Shown here: positions 8,884-18,006 of the stretch, one piece after another
How the letters are laid out: every line of letters begins with the position of its first letter
Position numbering within the stretch: the first letter of the stretch is position 1
From: Shewanella olleyana
GTDB taxonomy: Bacteria; Pseudomonadota; Gammaproteobacteria; Enterobacterales; Shewanellaceae
Assembly (NCBI RefSeq): GCF_023283825.1
Contig: NZ_JAKILD010000003.1
Location: 186,001-250,000, forward strand
Direction: 5' to 3'
Length of the DNA: 64,000 nt
The notes under the pieces: model-generated
Database searches by the model: none
The model's input: the letters and a program-made list of their open reading frames with translations, nothing else
Told to the model about the DNA's origin: nothing
Position numbers and translations under genes: made by a program

Positions 8884-9246
8884 TTATTTTCGCTGTTCTA
8901 AAGACAGCGAAACAGAGTCGGCAAAACGTAAAGCATGAGGTTTATCAATCGTTACTCGTGACATGGTAATAGATGGGTGCTCGCTACAAATGGCCAGTAC
9001 ATCGGCGACCAATTTTTCGAGCAGTAAAAAGCGCCCTTCTTCAACATGTTGAATAACTTTTTTAGTGATAACTTTATAGTTAAGTGCATCGGCAACATCA
9101 TCCGTTTGAAATGACTTGTCGGCTGGATATTGGATTTCAATATTTATCACAACATCTTGCTGTTTTTCACGTTCGTCTGGATTGAAACCAATGAAGGTAC
9201 GTAAACGAAGATTAGTAACTTTAATAATTGCTTGGCTAATAGACAT
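8884..9246 (-). CDS. folX: Dihydroneopterin triphosphate 2'-epimerase
   Basis: Epimerises dihydroneopterin triphosphate to the monapterin form. It is 120 residues and follows E. coli FolX closely: KVTNLRLRTFIGFNPDE at the N-terminus, IQYPADKSFQTDDVADALNY in the middle, and FLLLEKLVADVLAI and DKPHALRFADSVSLSLE near the end, the last distinguishing FolX from dihydroneopterin aldolase FolB. First gene of the folX-folE-folM unit. The ATG has GAGGCT upstream. Confidence 0.92.
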   Translation of the reverse strand: MSISQAIIKVTNLRLRTFIGFNPDEREKQQDVVINIEIQYPADKSFQTDDVADALNYKVITKKVIQHVEEGRFLLLEKLVADVLAICSEHPSITMSRVTIDKPHALRFADSVSLSLEQRK

Positions 9247-9304
9247 AGTGAGCCTCTTATGAATACATGAACGTGATACGTGAGAATAAGCAAGTTAGAT
9301 CACA

Positions 9305-9337
9305 TAAAAAAGAGCCAACTTTTTACAGCTGACTCTT
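9305..9337 (-). terminator. Terminator behind the RND gene relic
   Basis: Arms AGAGCCAACT (9311-9320) and AGCTGACTCT (9327-9336) pair with two G-U or mismatch positions, and the minus strand continues into TTTTTATG. It lies just after the relic's stop codon, as expected if it once ended that transcript. Confidence 0.5.
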
Positions 9338-9370
9338 ATAGTTATAGCGACAAATCGCCAATTTTGCTAA

Positions 9371-9667
9371 CTAAAACTCTTTATAGTTTCGGCACTTAAC
9401 TTTAAAGAAGATAATATAGAACACAGGTACAATAATCAAAGTCAGCATAGTTGCGACTCCTAAACTAAAGATAACCAGTGCTGCAAGCCACTTAAAGTAG
9501 GCATCTGTCAGTAAAAAGAAGCCCCGCCCTAAAATGGTATTTTCCGCCATACAAACAGGCCTTACATGACTCACCGTTGAGTTAAATAGCGCGTCTAATG
9601 TATCAATACCATCATTGATACCTAAGTTGATACCAGAGTTGATATCTGAGTTGATTTGATCCAGTCA
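9371..9667 (-). pseudogene. C-terminal relic of an RND efflux transporter
   Basis: The minus-strand frame reads through GINDGIDTLDALFNS, SHVRPVCMAENTILGRGFF and LAALVIFSLGVATMLTLII, ending VPVFYIIFFKVK. This is the well-known end of HAE-type RND pumps (RPVxMT...TxLG, then GLxxATxLTLxxVPxxY, the last transmembrane helix). Only ~95 residues remain of about 1000. A TGA closes the frame just upstream at about 9665-9667, the TTxLG motif is damaged (extra residues, lost Thr), and no membrane-fusion partner is present. A 67-residue peptide could still start at GTG 9574, but a functional protein is unlikely. Confidence 0.7.
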
Positions 9668-9825
9668 CACAATACCATTTAAAGTAGCATGCCCGCTAAA
9701 CAGTGCTTGCTTAATAGCACCATAAAGCTAAATAATTTCTCAAAAATTTAATCTATTTTTCGACACTCAACGTACAACTCTAGACAAACAATGCTGAGGT
9801 CAACAAAGCAACGCTGAGGTGTACC

Positions 9826-10215
9826 ATGGAATTACGAATTTTTTACGATAGTGCTTGCCCGTTATGCAGCAATGAAATGACCCAACTTAAAAAGTACGAT
9901 CGCTTACATAAGATTGAGTTGGCTGATATAAACCAAGAAGGCTTTGAGCAAAAGTACCCTCATATTGACCTCTCTATCGCTAACAACATTCTTCATGGTG
10001 AAACCAGTGATGGAGAAGTATTAACAGGTTTAGATGTCACCGCCAAAGCCTGGGCCTTAACCGGTAAGCATAAATGGATCCAGTTACTAAGGCTTCCTTG
10101 TGTTAAACCCTTTGCTGACATCGCTTATCGCGGTTTTGCTAAAAATCGCTACCAGATATCGTACCTACTCACAGGTCAACAACGCTGCGAAGATGGCAGC
10201 TGCAAGCTGAAATAG
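9826..10215 (+). CDS. DCC-family (DUF393) thiol-disulfide oxidoreductase-like protein
   Basis: A 129-residue soluble protein. The N-terminus IFYDSACPLCSNEM has the family Asp-x-x-Cys-Pro-x-Cys motif, and the C-terminal half has the typical WQLLRLPxxKPxADxxYRxxAKNRY-like pattern. The family has a thioredoxin-like fold; substrates are mostly unknown. Its stop codon is 3 bases from the next start, so it is translated with the SDR gene after it. The two extra Cys at the very end (RCEDGSCKLK) are a notable feature that could hold metal or a second disulfide. Confidence 0.8.
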   Translation: MELRIFYDSACPLCSNEMTQLKKYDRLHKIELADINQEGFEQKYPHIDLSIANNILHGETSDGEVLTGLDVTAKAWALTGKHKWIQLLRLPCVKPFADIAYRGFAKNRYQISYLLTGQQRCEDGSCKLK

Positions 10216-10218
10216 TCT

Positions 10219-11058
10219 ATGGATATAGCAAACCTAAAGCCAGTTGAAACCGCCATCATCATTGGCGCTTCCTCTGGCATTGCCAAAGCGATTGCCCAGC
10301 AGCTTTACCTCAATAACAATATCAAACAAGTCATCACCATAAGTCAAAACGATATTGACTATGGTGATAGATATGAGATTGCTGTTAAATATGACATTGG
10401 TGCTGAAAATCAAATTGAAGATGAAGTTGAAAATAAGCTTAATCATTTACACATCACTTCTGATTACTCACAGCAAAATATTGCCACTACCTGTCAGTCT
10501 CTTTCTTCGATTACAGGCCATATTGTTAAGGTGTTTATTTGTAATGGCAGACTACACACAATACATAAAGACAATAAAGCCTCACAGTCACAGTTAATCG
10601 CACCAGAAAAACGTTTAGAAGACATTAACCCAGAATCAATGCAGGCGTTATTCAATTCAAACGCCATAGTGCCTATGTTATGGCTGCAAAATTTAGTGAA
10701 TGTGCTTAAGGGGAAACAGCAATGTGTCATTAGCGTATTAAGTGCCAGAGTTGGCAGCATCAGTGATAATCATTTAGGCGGCTGGTACAGCTATCGCGCA
10801 ACGAAATCCGCGTTAAACATGCTAATAAAAACCTGCGCTATTGAGTACGCCCGCAGAGCTAAAAACTGCAAACTCATCGCTTTTCATCCTGGTACCACAG
10901 ACACTGATTTATCCAAACCTTTTCAAGCTAACGTACCTGAAGGGAAGCTCTTTACTGCTGAATTTGTTGCTAAGCAATTGCTCGGTATTCATCAAGAGCT
11001 AACCTTTGACTGTGAAGCTGAATTCCTCGATTGGCAAGGAAAGACTATTACTTGGTAA
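10219..11058 (+). CDS. Short-chain dehydrogenase/reductase
   Basis: A 279-residue SDR. The NAD(P)-binding motif is IIGASSGIAKAIAQQL near 14-29 and the catalytic pair is in GGWYSYRATKSALNML (YxxxK), with a Ser in SVLSARVGSIS upstream. Beta strand 4 reads VFICNGRLH, replacing the usual NNAG. An insertion at about residues 55-90, rich in Asn/Glu, is not part of the core fold. It follows the DCC protein by 3 bases, so the two probably act together; similar DCC/SDR neighbours occur in Shewanella and Vibrio by recollection. The substrate cannot be told from sequence. Confidence 0.8.
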   Translation: MDIANLKPVETAIIIGASSGIAKAIAQQLYLNNNIKQVITISQNDIDYGDRYEIAVKYDIGAENQIEDEVENKLNHLHITSDYSQQNIATTCQSLSSITGHIVKVFICNGRLHTIHKDNKASQSQLIAPEKRLEDINPESMQALFNSNAIVPMLWLQNLVNVLKGKQQCVISVLSARVGSISDNHLGGWYSYRATKSALNMLIKTCAIEYARRAKNCKLIAFHPGTTDTDLSKPFQANVPEGKLFTAEFVAKQLLGIHQELTFDCEAEFLDWQGKTITW

Positions 11059-11132
11059 TCGACTCGGTTGATAATCTTTAGTTTCTGGGCAAAGAAAGAC
11101 TGAAACGGTATAAATCATTAAATGTCAGACAC

Positions 11133-11162
11133 AAAAAAGCGAAGCCTTAAGCTTCGCTTTTT
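11133..11162. terminator. Bidirectional terminator between SDR gene and mdh
   Basis: Arms AAAAAGCGAAGC and GCTTCGCTTTTT with a 5-base loop. A-run before and T-run after, between convergent genes. Confidence 0.85.
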
Positions 11163-11181
11163 AAGTTAATAAGCTATTGGC

Positions 11182-12117
11182 TTATTTAACGAATTCAACA
11201 CCTAGGTTGATATCGCCTTTTAATGTATCAAGCATTGCATCACGAGCGTTCGCTTCAAATGCGCTTACTTCACCGTAAGCTAATACTTTTTCTACGCCGT
11301 TTTTACCAAGTACAACTGGCTGTGCGAAGAATTCAGCATGTTCACTGCCGCCATCTACGTATGCACATTCAACAACGTTTGCTTCACCTTGAAGGCCACG
11401 AACTAAAGATAGACCGAAACGACATGCCGCCTGACCCATTGAAAGTGTCGCACTACCGCCACCGGCTTTAGCTTCAACAACTTCAGTACCAGCATTTTGG
11501 ATACGAGTGGTTAATGCAGCAACTTCTTCATCAGTAAAGCTTACGCCTTCAACTTGAGAAAGTAGTGGAAGAATCGTTACACCACTGTGGCCGCCGATAA
11601 CATTGATGTTCACGTCAGCGACGTTTAAGCCTTTAAGATCAGCAATAAAGGTTTCAGAACGGATAACATCCAGTGTAGTCACACCGAATAAACGGTTCTT
11701 ATCGTAAACACCTGCTTTTTTAAGTACTTCAGCAGCGATTGCAACCGTTGTGTTCACAGGGTTAGTGATCACGCCGATTAATGCTTTAGGACAAGTTGCC
11801 GCTACTTTTTCAATTAGGTTACGAACGATACCAGCATTGATGTTGAATAGATCTGAACGATCCATACCTGGTTTACGTGCAACACCAGCAGAAATGAGAA
11901 CAACATCAGCATCAACTAGTGCAGGAGTAGGATCTTCGCCAGCGAAACCAGCAACTTCAACATCTGTTGGGATGTGGCTTAAATCGACAGCGACACCTGG
12001 AGTAACAGGAGCAATGTCATAAAGAGACAACTTTGAGCCTGCAGGAAGTTGAGTTTTTAATAGTAAAGCTAGGGCCTGGCCAATACCGCCAGCAGCACCA
12101 AGTACAGCTACTTTCAT
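11182..12117 (-). CDS. mdh: Malate dehydrogenase (NAD-dependent)
   Basis: Oxidises malate to oxaloacetate in the TCA cycle. The 311 residues begin [20 protein letters not shown] (NAD-binding GAAGGIG), followed by [16 protein letters not shown] active-site loop ([17 protein letters not shown]), [20 protein letters not shown] and the catalytic [13 protein letters not shown] use ATG 12117 because GGAG lies 6 bases upstream of it; the in-frame TTG at 12129 is inside that site. It is divergent from argR, the usual arrangement in gammaproteobacteria, and a CRP-like site lies in the shared region. Confidence 0.96.
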   Translation of the reverse strand: MKVAVLGAAGGIGQALALLLKTQLPAGSKLSLYDIAPVTPGVAVDLSHIPTDVEVAGFAGEDPTPALVDADVVLISAGVARKPGMDRSDLFNINAGIVRNLIEKVAATCPKALIGVITNPVNTTVAIAAEVLKKAGVYDKNRLFGVTTLDVIRSETFIADLKGLNVADVNINVIGGHSGVTILPLLSQVEGVSFTDEEVAALTTRIQNAGTEVVEAKAGGGSATLSMGQAACRFGLSLVRGLQGEANVVECAYVDGGSEHAEFFAQPVVLGKNGVEKVLAYGEVSAFEANARDAMLDTLKGDINLGVEFVK

Positions 12118-12170
12118 AATTATCTCCAATAACGTTCTAGGGTTGACTTCTAAATTTATGATTCGCAGTT

Positions 12171-12186
12171 TGTGACATAGATCATA
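12171..12186. promoter_or_regulatory. CRP-like site upstream of mdh
   Basis: TGTGACATAGATCATA matches the CRP consensus TGTGA-N6-TCACA in the left half fully and in 3 of 5 on the right. It lies 54 bases upstream of the mdh start. The first 11 bases (TGTGACATAGA) are identical to a better site at 21303. Confidence 0.4.
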
Positions 12187-12313
12187 TTTCTTGTGGCGTC
12201 ACATTACTGCATCACAGAGACAATTTCAATTATCCCTTAGTGGAGTAAAGCAATTTACTTATTCTATGATATGTATATAAATAATCACTGATTTAACCAT
12301 TTACTCTGTAAAG

Positions 12314-12327
12314 TGAATTTTTATTCA
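12314..12327. promoter_or_regulatory. ARG box (ArgR operator) upstream of argR
   Basis: TGAATTTTTATTCA is a near-perfect match to the core ARG box TGAAT-N4-ATTCA, inside the longer palindrome GTGAATTTTTATTCAC. It lies about 105 bases upstream of argR and suggests autoregulation. Confidence 0.65.
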
Positions 12328-12385
12328 CCAATTTAGCTTATTTCTTGACTTGTGTTGTTTATATATTCAAAATGAACCCGTTTTG

Positions 12386-12402
12386 TGAATATATTGTATT
12401 CA
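12386..12402. promoter_or_regulatory. Second ARG-like site close to argR
   Basis: TGAATATATTGTATTCA has ARG half-sites at both ends but with 7 rather than 4 bases between them, so it may bind as two overlapping boxes. It ends 30 bases before the argR start codon. Confidence 0.4.
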
Positions 12403-12432
12403 TTTTAAAAATTACTATAAGACGAAAAAAAT

Positions 12433-12903
12433 ATGCCAGCGACCAAGAATCAGGATGAACTCGTTAGAACGTTTAAGTCGATACTTAAGGAAGAGCGCTT
12501 TGGAAGCCAAAGCGAGATAGTTAATGCGCTGCAAGCAGAAGGTTTTGGCAATATTAACCAGTCAAAAGTTTCGCGTATGTTGAGTAAGTTCGGCGCGGTA
12601 CGTACCCGAAATGCTAAGCAAGAAATGGTTTACTGTTTACCTGCTGAATTAGGTGTTCCTACTGCAGGTAGCCCGGTTAAAAACTTAGTACTAGACGTTG
12701 ATCATAACCAAGCAATGATTGTTGTTCGTACAAGCCCAGGGGCTGCTCAGTTAATCGCACGTTTATTAGATTCAATAGGTAAACCTGAAGGGATTCTGGG
12801 CACCATTGCTGGGGATGACACCATTTTCATCTGTCCATCTAGCATTAAAACCATTGACGATACGCTTGAAACGGTTAAGTCACTATTTAACTATAGTGAG
12901 TAA
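12433..12903 (+). CDS. argR: Arginine repressor ArgR
   Basis: Hexameric arginine-responsive repressor of arginine synthesis genes. The 156 residues have the winged-helix N-terminal domain with [26 protein letters not shown] (recognition helix region, Ser-Lys-Val-Ser-Arg), and the C-terminal domain with the arginine and trimer contacts [12 protein letters not shown] and [10 protein letters not shown] (Asp-Asp pair binding arginine). Length and both domains are standard. Divergent from mdh, with ARG boxes in between and a strong terminator 35 bases after the stop. Confidence 0.96.
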   Translation: MPATKNQDELVRTFKSILKEERFGSQSEIVNALQAEGFGNINQSKVSRMLSKFGAVRTRNAKQEMVYCLPAELGVPTAGSPVKNLVLDVDHNQAMIVVRTSPGAAQLIARLLDSIGKPEGILGTIAGDDTIFICPSSIKTIDDTLETVKSLFNYSE

Positions 12904-12937
12904 TTTTCTCAGGTCATCTCGGTGTTAAAGACCCAAT

Positions 12938-12968
12938 AAAAAAGCAATGCTCTCGCATTGCTTTTTTT
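12938..12968 (+). terminator. argR terminator, possibly bidirectional
   Basis: Arms AAAAAAGCAATGC and GCATTGCTTTTTTT with loop TCTC. A-rich before and T-rich after, between convergent argR and the peroxidase gene. Confidence 0.85.
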
Positions 12969-12996
12969 GTGCCTGTTCATTAACGCTCCACTAAGA

Positions 12997-13935
12997 TTAG
13001 TCGTTAGCGAATTGAGCTAAAAAATCAAGTGAAGGGGCAAAAAATGAAGAGCCCGTTAATGCTTTAGTAAACTGCATTAAATGGTCATGGTTTCCGTGAC
13101 CATCACCATAAACCATACTACGTAGCATCTCTTCAAAATGAGTCGGTTTGCTACAAGTAGAGATAAACATTAAACCTTGCTCTCTGAGCGAACCAAACGG
13201 CATGCTTTGACGTAATATCTCCATTGAATTACCGTCAGCATCTTTTAAATTAACACGTTTAATATGGCTTGTTAGCGGCTTATCTTCTGAAGCATATTCA
13301 ATATCATCTTGCTTAGTACGGCCGATAATATCTTCTTGTTTCTTCTGAGGTAGACGGTTCCACTTGCTTAGGTTATGCGCGTACTTTTGCACATGTACAT
13401 AACTTCCGCCTTTGAATGCAGTATCTTCATCAGCCACTAATGCGACTTCTTGACGACTACGTCCTTTTGGATTTTCAGTGCCATCAACAAAGCCTGTTAA
13501 ATCACGGCTATCCATGAAACGGAATCCACGTTCTTCCTCGATAAGCTCAACCAAACCTTCAAACATTTGGCTAATTTCGTTGGCAACTAAATGCAAGATG
13601 TCATAACGATCGCAGCGAATATGCATAAATAAGTCATATTCAATTGCTGGCGCATCACGATTACCTTCTTGCATAGCAGGAAAAGGGCGTAATTGAGCTG
13701 GACGCTGCTCACCATAAATGGTGTCCCAGTAATTAGCACCAATTGCGACAAAGCCATTAAAGGCACTGTCAGCATATTGATCTGATAACTCATAAATATA
13801 TTGAGCAACATTAGCTAAACAAGGACGCAGCTGGGCTTCTACACCTTCATTGGCATTAAACATCAAGTAGACGCTATGCAAATTTCCTTCTGCACAAACT
13901 CCTAACTGTTCACGAGGCATATTCTGTGTTTCCAT
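12997..13935 (-). CDS. DyP-type peroxidase, TyrA-like
   Basis: Heme peroxidase of the dye-decolourising family, cytosolic since no signal peptide is seen. The family motif is GFVDGTENPKGR (catalytic Asp of GxxDG), the proximal heme His is in SYVHVQKYAHN, and an Arg near 230-240 (SHIKRVNLKD region) completes the distal side. The protein matches Shewanella TyrA almost throughout by recollection. I choose ATG 13935 (METQNMPREQLG); a GTG at 13950 gives five more residues but has poorer spacing to AAGGTGG. It precedes the fbpABC genes on the same strand; a functional tie to iron is possible but unproven. Confidence 0.9.
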   Translation of the reverse strand: METQNMPREQLGVCAEGNLHSVYLMFNANEGVEAQLRPCLANVAQYIYELSDQYADSAFNGFVAIGANYWDTIYGEQRPAQLRPFPAMQEGNRDAPAIEYDLFMHIRCDRYDILHLVANEISQMFEGLVELIEEERGFRFMDSRDLTGFVDGTENPKGRSRQEVALVADEDTAFKGGSYVHVQKYAHNLSKWNRLPQKKQEDIIGRTKQDDIEYASEDKPLTSHIKRVNLKDADGNSMEILRQSMPFGSLREQGLMFISTCSKPTHFEEMLRSMVYGDGHGNHDHLMQFTKALTGSSFFAPSLDFLAQFAND

Positions 13936-14045
13936 GTTGGAATCAACCACCTTTTAACAATAATAAGATTAAAATAGTGTAAGGTAATTGAGCAATTTAA
14001 TCCTTATGCTCCATCTCAATTTTCAATCAATTTAGACTTAAGTCA

Positions 14046-15074
14046 CTAAAAAATCACTAACGGGTGCGCCGATATTGATAAATTGACCTTCTGACCTAAC
14101 GTCAGTGTTGTTAATTGACTTCTAACTTCGAGCGTTTGTTGGCCTACTTTAACCCAATAATGACAAATTGTACCCAGAAAACGTCGCTCAATAATCTCTC
14201 CGTGTCCTTGAGCTGCTGGTTGCAAATCAATTTGTTGCGGTCTTAATAGTAATTCACCTTGGCTATTAGGCTCTCGAACAATGGAATGAGTACTTTCAAT
14301 TATCCCTAATACGGACGATACCTGAGTTGGGCTTTTAATGGTGACAGTTAAGTAATTGCCTTCACCTAAAAACTCTGCCACATAGCGCTCATTCGGCTCC
14401 GCATATAACTCTTCAGCCAAACCGTGTTGCACAATGCCGCCGTCTTTAAATAAAGCCAATTTGTCAGCGAATACAAACGCTTCATCCTTACTGTGGGTAA
14501 CAAATACCGCACTGACATTTCGCTGCTTAAGAATTTGTCTGATCTCAAGCATCATTTCACTGCGCACTTGTGAGTCAATGTTAGAAAACGGCTCGTCTAA
14601 TAACAGTAATTCAGGTTGATAAGCTAACGCACGGGCAATAGAAACCCTTTGTTGTTGGCCGCCAGACAATTCATGAGGATAACGCTTGCCTAGTCCTTCC
14701 AATTTAACCAGCTGCAGCATATCGTCAAGGCGATCGCTGCGCTCTTTTGCTGTTAAATCTTTTACCCCAAATAGAATATTGTCGCTCACGGTTAAATGAG
14801 GAAATAAGGCGTAATCTTGAAAAATCATCCCAATGCCACGTTTTTCACTGGGCACAAATAGATTATCTGCACTCAAAGCTTGGCCATTAATCGCAATACT
14901 GCCTTGGCTAATGGCTTGTAGCCCTGCAATAGCCCGAAGCAAGGTTGTTTTACCGCAACCACTTGGCCCAAGTAGCGCAACAATTTCTCCCTGCTCTAAT
15001 GTCAGATTTAAGCCGTTAAGAATCACCTGTCCTTGGTAGTCACTGTTTACATTTTGAATGGTCAATGTGGACAT
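14046..15074 (-). CDS. fbpC: Fe(III) ABC transporter ATP-binding protein
   Basis: Energises ferric iron import with FbpA and FbpB. Residues 1-240 form the ATPase: Walker A GPSGCGKTT, Q-loop MIFQDYALFPH, signature LSGGQQQR, Walker B LLLLDEPFSNID, and switch His in VTHSKDEA. The last ~100 residues are a TOBE-like regulatory domain (LRPQQIDL). It follows fbpB by one base between stop and start, so translation is coupled. Third gene of fbpA-fbpB-fbpC on the minus strand; a Fur box precedes the first gene. Confidence 0.92.
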   Translation of the reverse strand: MSTLTIQNVNSDYQGQVILNGLNLTLEQGEIVALLGPSGCGKTTLLRAIAGLQAISQGSIAINGQALSADNLFVPSEKRGIGMIFQDYALFPHLTVSDNILFGVKDLTAKERSDRLDDMLQLVKLEGLGKRYPHELSGGQQQRVSIARALAYQPELLLLDEPFSNIDSQVRSEMMLEIRQILKQRNVSAVFVTHSKDEAFVFADKLALFKDGGIVQHGLAEELYAEPNERYVAEFLGEGNYLTVTIKSPTQVSSVLGIIESTHSIVREPNSQGELLLRPQQIDLQPAAQGHGEIIERRFLGTICHYWVKVGQQTLEVRSQLTTLTLGQKVNLSISAHPLVIF

Positions 15075-15075
15075 A

Positions 15076-16707
15076 TTAGCTCTCTTGCTCCAATGAACGG
15101 TTAAGGTAAATCAACGGGATGAGTCCAACTATCACAATAACTATGGCGGCTAATGCCCCATGTTCAAGTTGCTCATCTGATACGAACTGGAACACGTGAG
15201 TGGCAAGGTTTTCAAAGCCAATTGGTCTAAGTAACAATGCCGCTGGCAGCTCTTTCATACTTTCAATAAACACGAGTAATGCACCAGCAAAAATACCTTT
15301 ACGAAGTAAGGGTAAATGTACTCGCCACAACAGCTGTCTAGGCTTTTGTCCCATAGTGATACTGGCCATGTCTAATGAAGGGGATATTCGTTTATAACTG
15401 TTCTCAATACTACCAATCGAAATCGCTACAAATCGGACACAAAAGGCAAAAATTAACGCAAACACACTACCAGTAAATAACAGCCCAGGCCCCCGAGCAT
15501 CAAAATAGTCGTAAATGTCATTAATGGCAAAATCGAGATAGGTTAATGGAACGAGCACACCAATCGCTAATACTGTGCCAGGAATGGCATAGCCTGTGCT
15601 GCTCAAGCGTGAAGGTAAAATATCGCTTTTTCGAGGACTGACCCGCCTAATAAACATCATCACTAACGCAAGTACCACACAAATGAAGCTCACTACGGCG
15701 GCAATATATAAACTATTAAAACTGTATTGCCAAAAGCGACTATTCCAGCTTTCATCAAAATAGTCGATTGCATAACCTGCAAGAACAGCAAATGGCAGTA
15801 AAAAAGCTAAAATAATTAGCAGACTACAATAACCAAATGATAGCCATGCTTTAAAGCCTGATAAATGATAACGATCAGACTCAGTTAGGCGTGATTGTTT
15901 TTGAAATAGCTCTTGTTTACGGCGAGCAAATCGCTCAAACCCTACCATAGCAAAGATGACCAGCAGCATAATAGCTGACAACTTTGCCGCTGCAGCTAGG
16001 CTGCCATAGCCAAGCCAAGTGTCATACACGGCGGTTGTTAATGTTGGAACAGCAAAATAACTCACTGTTGCAAAATCAGCTGCGGTTTCCATTGCCACTA
16101 ACGCCATACCAACTGCTAGTGCTGGCCTTGCCATCGGTAAACCTAAACGCCAAAAGCTCTTCCACGGACTACAACCCATAATACGCGAAGCATGCAATAA
16201 GCTTGAGGATTGCTCCATAAAAGCTGTGCGGGCTAATAAGTAAATATAAGGGAAAAGCACCAGTGACAGCATAATTGATGCGCCAGTTAAGGTACGAATA
16301 TCGGGGAAATAGTAATCTTGCGGAGAGGTCCAGCTAAAAGCTTGTCTGAGAAAACGCTGCACAGGGCCCGCATAATCAAGCATGTCAGTATAAACGTAAG
16401 CGACAATATACGCTGGCATTGCTAAAGGCAGTAATAATGCCCATTGAAAATAACGTCGCCCGGGGAAGTCACACCTAGCCACCAACCAAGCAGCTGGCAC
16501 TGCGATCAGCAAGGATCCGATGCACACCTTGAACATTAACAACAAACTGTTGCTGATATAGGTGGGTAATACGGTATCAAATAGATGACTAAAAACAGCT
16601 TCGTCAGGGAGAGTTGCTTGTACTAAAAGTGCAAAAAGCGGCAATATTAATATTACCGCAATCGCATAACCAGCGAGCGACCAGCTTCTGGTTAAGCCTA
16701 AGATCAT
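15076..16707 (-). CDS. fbpB: Fe(III) ABC transporter permease, fused two-domain type
   Basis: A 543-residue inner-membrane permease with two repeated halves and ~12 membrane segments, typical of FbpB/SfuB. EAA loops that contact the ATPase are visible in each half: ASRIMGCSPWKSFWRLGLP near 176-194 and DMASITMGQKPRQLLWRVHLP near 446-466. Sits between fbpA (53 bases upstream) and fbpC (coupled). The ATG follows a weak ribosome site (TTGGAAAG). Confidence 0.92.
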   Translation of the reverse strand: MILGLTRSWSLAGYAIAVILILPLFALLVQATLPDEAVFSHLFDTVLPTYISNSLLLMFKVCIGSLLIAVPAAWLVARCDFPGRRYFQWALLLPLAMPAYIVAYVYTDMLDYAGPVQRFLRQAFSWTSPQDYYFPDIRTLTGASIMLSLVLFPYIYLLARTAFMEQSSSLLHASRIMGCSPWKSFWRLGLPMARPALAVGMALVAMETAADFATVSYFAVPTLTTAVYDTWLGYGSLAAAAKLSAIMLLVIFAMVGFERFARRKQELFQKQSRLTESDRYHLSGFKAWLSFGYCSLLIILAFLLPFAVLAGYAIDYFDESWNSRFWQYSFNSLYIAAVVSFICVVLALVMMFIRRVSPRKSDILPSRLSSTGYAIPGTVLAIGVLVPLTYLDFAINDIYDYFDARGPGLLFTGSVFALIFAFCVRFVAISIGSIENSYKRISPSLDMASITMGQKPRQLLWRVHLPLLRKGIFAGALLVFIESMKELPAALLLRPIGFENLATHVFQFVSDEQLEHGALAAIVIVIVGLIPLIYLNRSLEQES

Positions 16708-16760
16708 AAATACTTTCCAATTAGTGCCGCGTGCTTAGCACGCGGTAAAATAAAGCATCC

Positions 16761-17780
16761 TTACAGATCAAATTTTACTTCATCAAGTAGCTTCACTGCC
16801 GCTTGATGATTTTCAGCTAACTTAAAGATTGGCAGACTATCAGCTTTGAAGTCTCCCCAAGAAGCTACCATTTCAGAAGGTGCAACATCCGCTTTAACAG
16901 GATATTCCATGTTCACTTCTGCGTAAGATTTTTGAGCTACGTCAGACGATAAAAATTCCATCAATTTTATAGCATTATCTTTACTAGGTGCAAATTTTGC
17001 GAGTGCCATACCTGACACATTGATATGAGAACCACGATTTTTCTGATTAGGGAAGTTAATGTATACCGCTTCAGCCCAGCTCTTTTGCTTAGGATCAGTC
17101 ATCATTTTACCAAAGTAATAACTGTTACCAATCGCAACGTCACATAAACCTTCTTTAACGGCTTTAACTTGAGCACGATCGTTACCCTGTGGCTTACGAG
17201 CTAAATTTGCTTTAACACCTTCAAGCCAAGTTTTAGTTTCAGCCTCACCGTGGTGAGCAATCATTGAAGCCACTAGCGCAATGTTATAAGGGTGCTTAAA
17301 GCTTCGGGTACAAATTTTACCTTTATACTCTTCAGAGGCTAAATCTTCATAATTAAGATCAAGCTTACCTGTACGATCTTTTGAAGAATAAACATTACGA
17401 ACACGCATCGTTAATGCGTACCAATCATTTTCAGGTGAACGGTATTGCTCAGGAATATTGTTATTTAGCGTATCGCTTTTAACATCAACAACCAGATCTT
17501 TATCAACCAATTCCATTAAACGAGAAAAGTCAGAAGTCAACACAACATCAGCAGGAGAAAGACGACCTTCGCGAGCAATACGCTCTGCAATACCATCTTT
17601 GGCGAATACGACATTGACTTTAATGCCAGTGTCCTTGGTGAATTGTTCTAAAATCGGTTCAACAAGGAAAGCTTGTCGGTAAGAGTAAACAGTAAGATCA
17701 TCTGCAGCTGTCGCAGCAATTGATCCCATAGATGTCACAGTAGCTAAACCTAACAACGCTAAACGTTTAAACGATTTCAT
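16761..17780 (-). CDS. fbpA: Periplasmic Fe(III)-binding protein
   Basis: Captures ferric iron in the periplasm for FbpBC. The mature protein starts DDLTVYSYRQAFLVEPIL after a signal peptide (MKSFKRLALLGLATVTSMGS, cut near ATAA-DD). The Tyr-rich metal site is seen as IGNSYYFGKM near 205-214, and the LTSDFSRLMELVD and GRLSPADVV segments are typical of the family. I use ATG 17780, which has AAGGAGA eight bases upstream, rather than ATG 17804. A Fur box lies 70 bases upstream, so the operon should be induced by iron starvation. Confidence 0.93.
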   Translation of the reverse strand: MKSFKRLALLGLATVTSMGSIAATAADDLTVYSYRQAFLVEPILEQFTKDTGIKVNVVFAKDGIAERIAREGRLSPADVVLTSDFSRLMELVDKDLVVDVKSDTLNNNIPEQYRSPENDWYALTMRVRNVYSSKDRTGKLDLNYEDLASEEYKGKICTRSFKHPYNIALVASMIAHHGEAETKTWLEGVKANLARKPQGNDRAQVKAVKEGLCDVAIGNSYYFGKMMTDPKQKSWAEAVYINFPNQKNRGSHINVSGMALAKFAPSKDNAIKLMEFLSSDVAQKSYAEVNMEYPVKADVAPSEMVASWGDFKADSLPIFKLAENHQAAVKLLDEVKFDL

Positions 17781-17849
17781 TCCAAATTCTCCTTGGCTTG
17801 GCATTACTTAATCATATTGTAAAAGAGTGGTTAAGTAATTGCTTATGGA

Positions 17850-17869
17850 AATGATAATAATTATCAATT
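17850..17869 (-). promoter_or_regulatory. Fur box upstream of fbpABC
   Basis: AATGATAATAATTATCAATT contains the perfect palindrome GATAATAATTATC (17853-17865), close to the Fur consensus GATAATGATAATCATTATC. It lies about 70 bases before the fbpA start. Confidence 0.8.
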
Positions 17870-17961
17870 ACGGAGAGGATAATGGATCGCTGCTTAAGGA
17901 GCAAGTGTTGTTTATATCTGAATTGAGGGATAATTAATGAGGCTTCAGGGGATTAAGTATA

Positions 17962-17999
17962 TTAAAAGCTGTACAAATTCGATTCCATACAGCTTTTAA
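17962..17999 (-). terminator. fpr terminator
   Basis: Arms TTAAAAGCTGTA and TACAGCTTTTAA with a 14-base loop, starting 8 bases after the fpr stop codon on the minus strand. Confidence 0.6.
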
Positions 18000-18006
18000 A
18001 TGTTGG

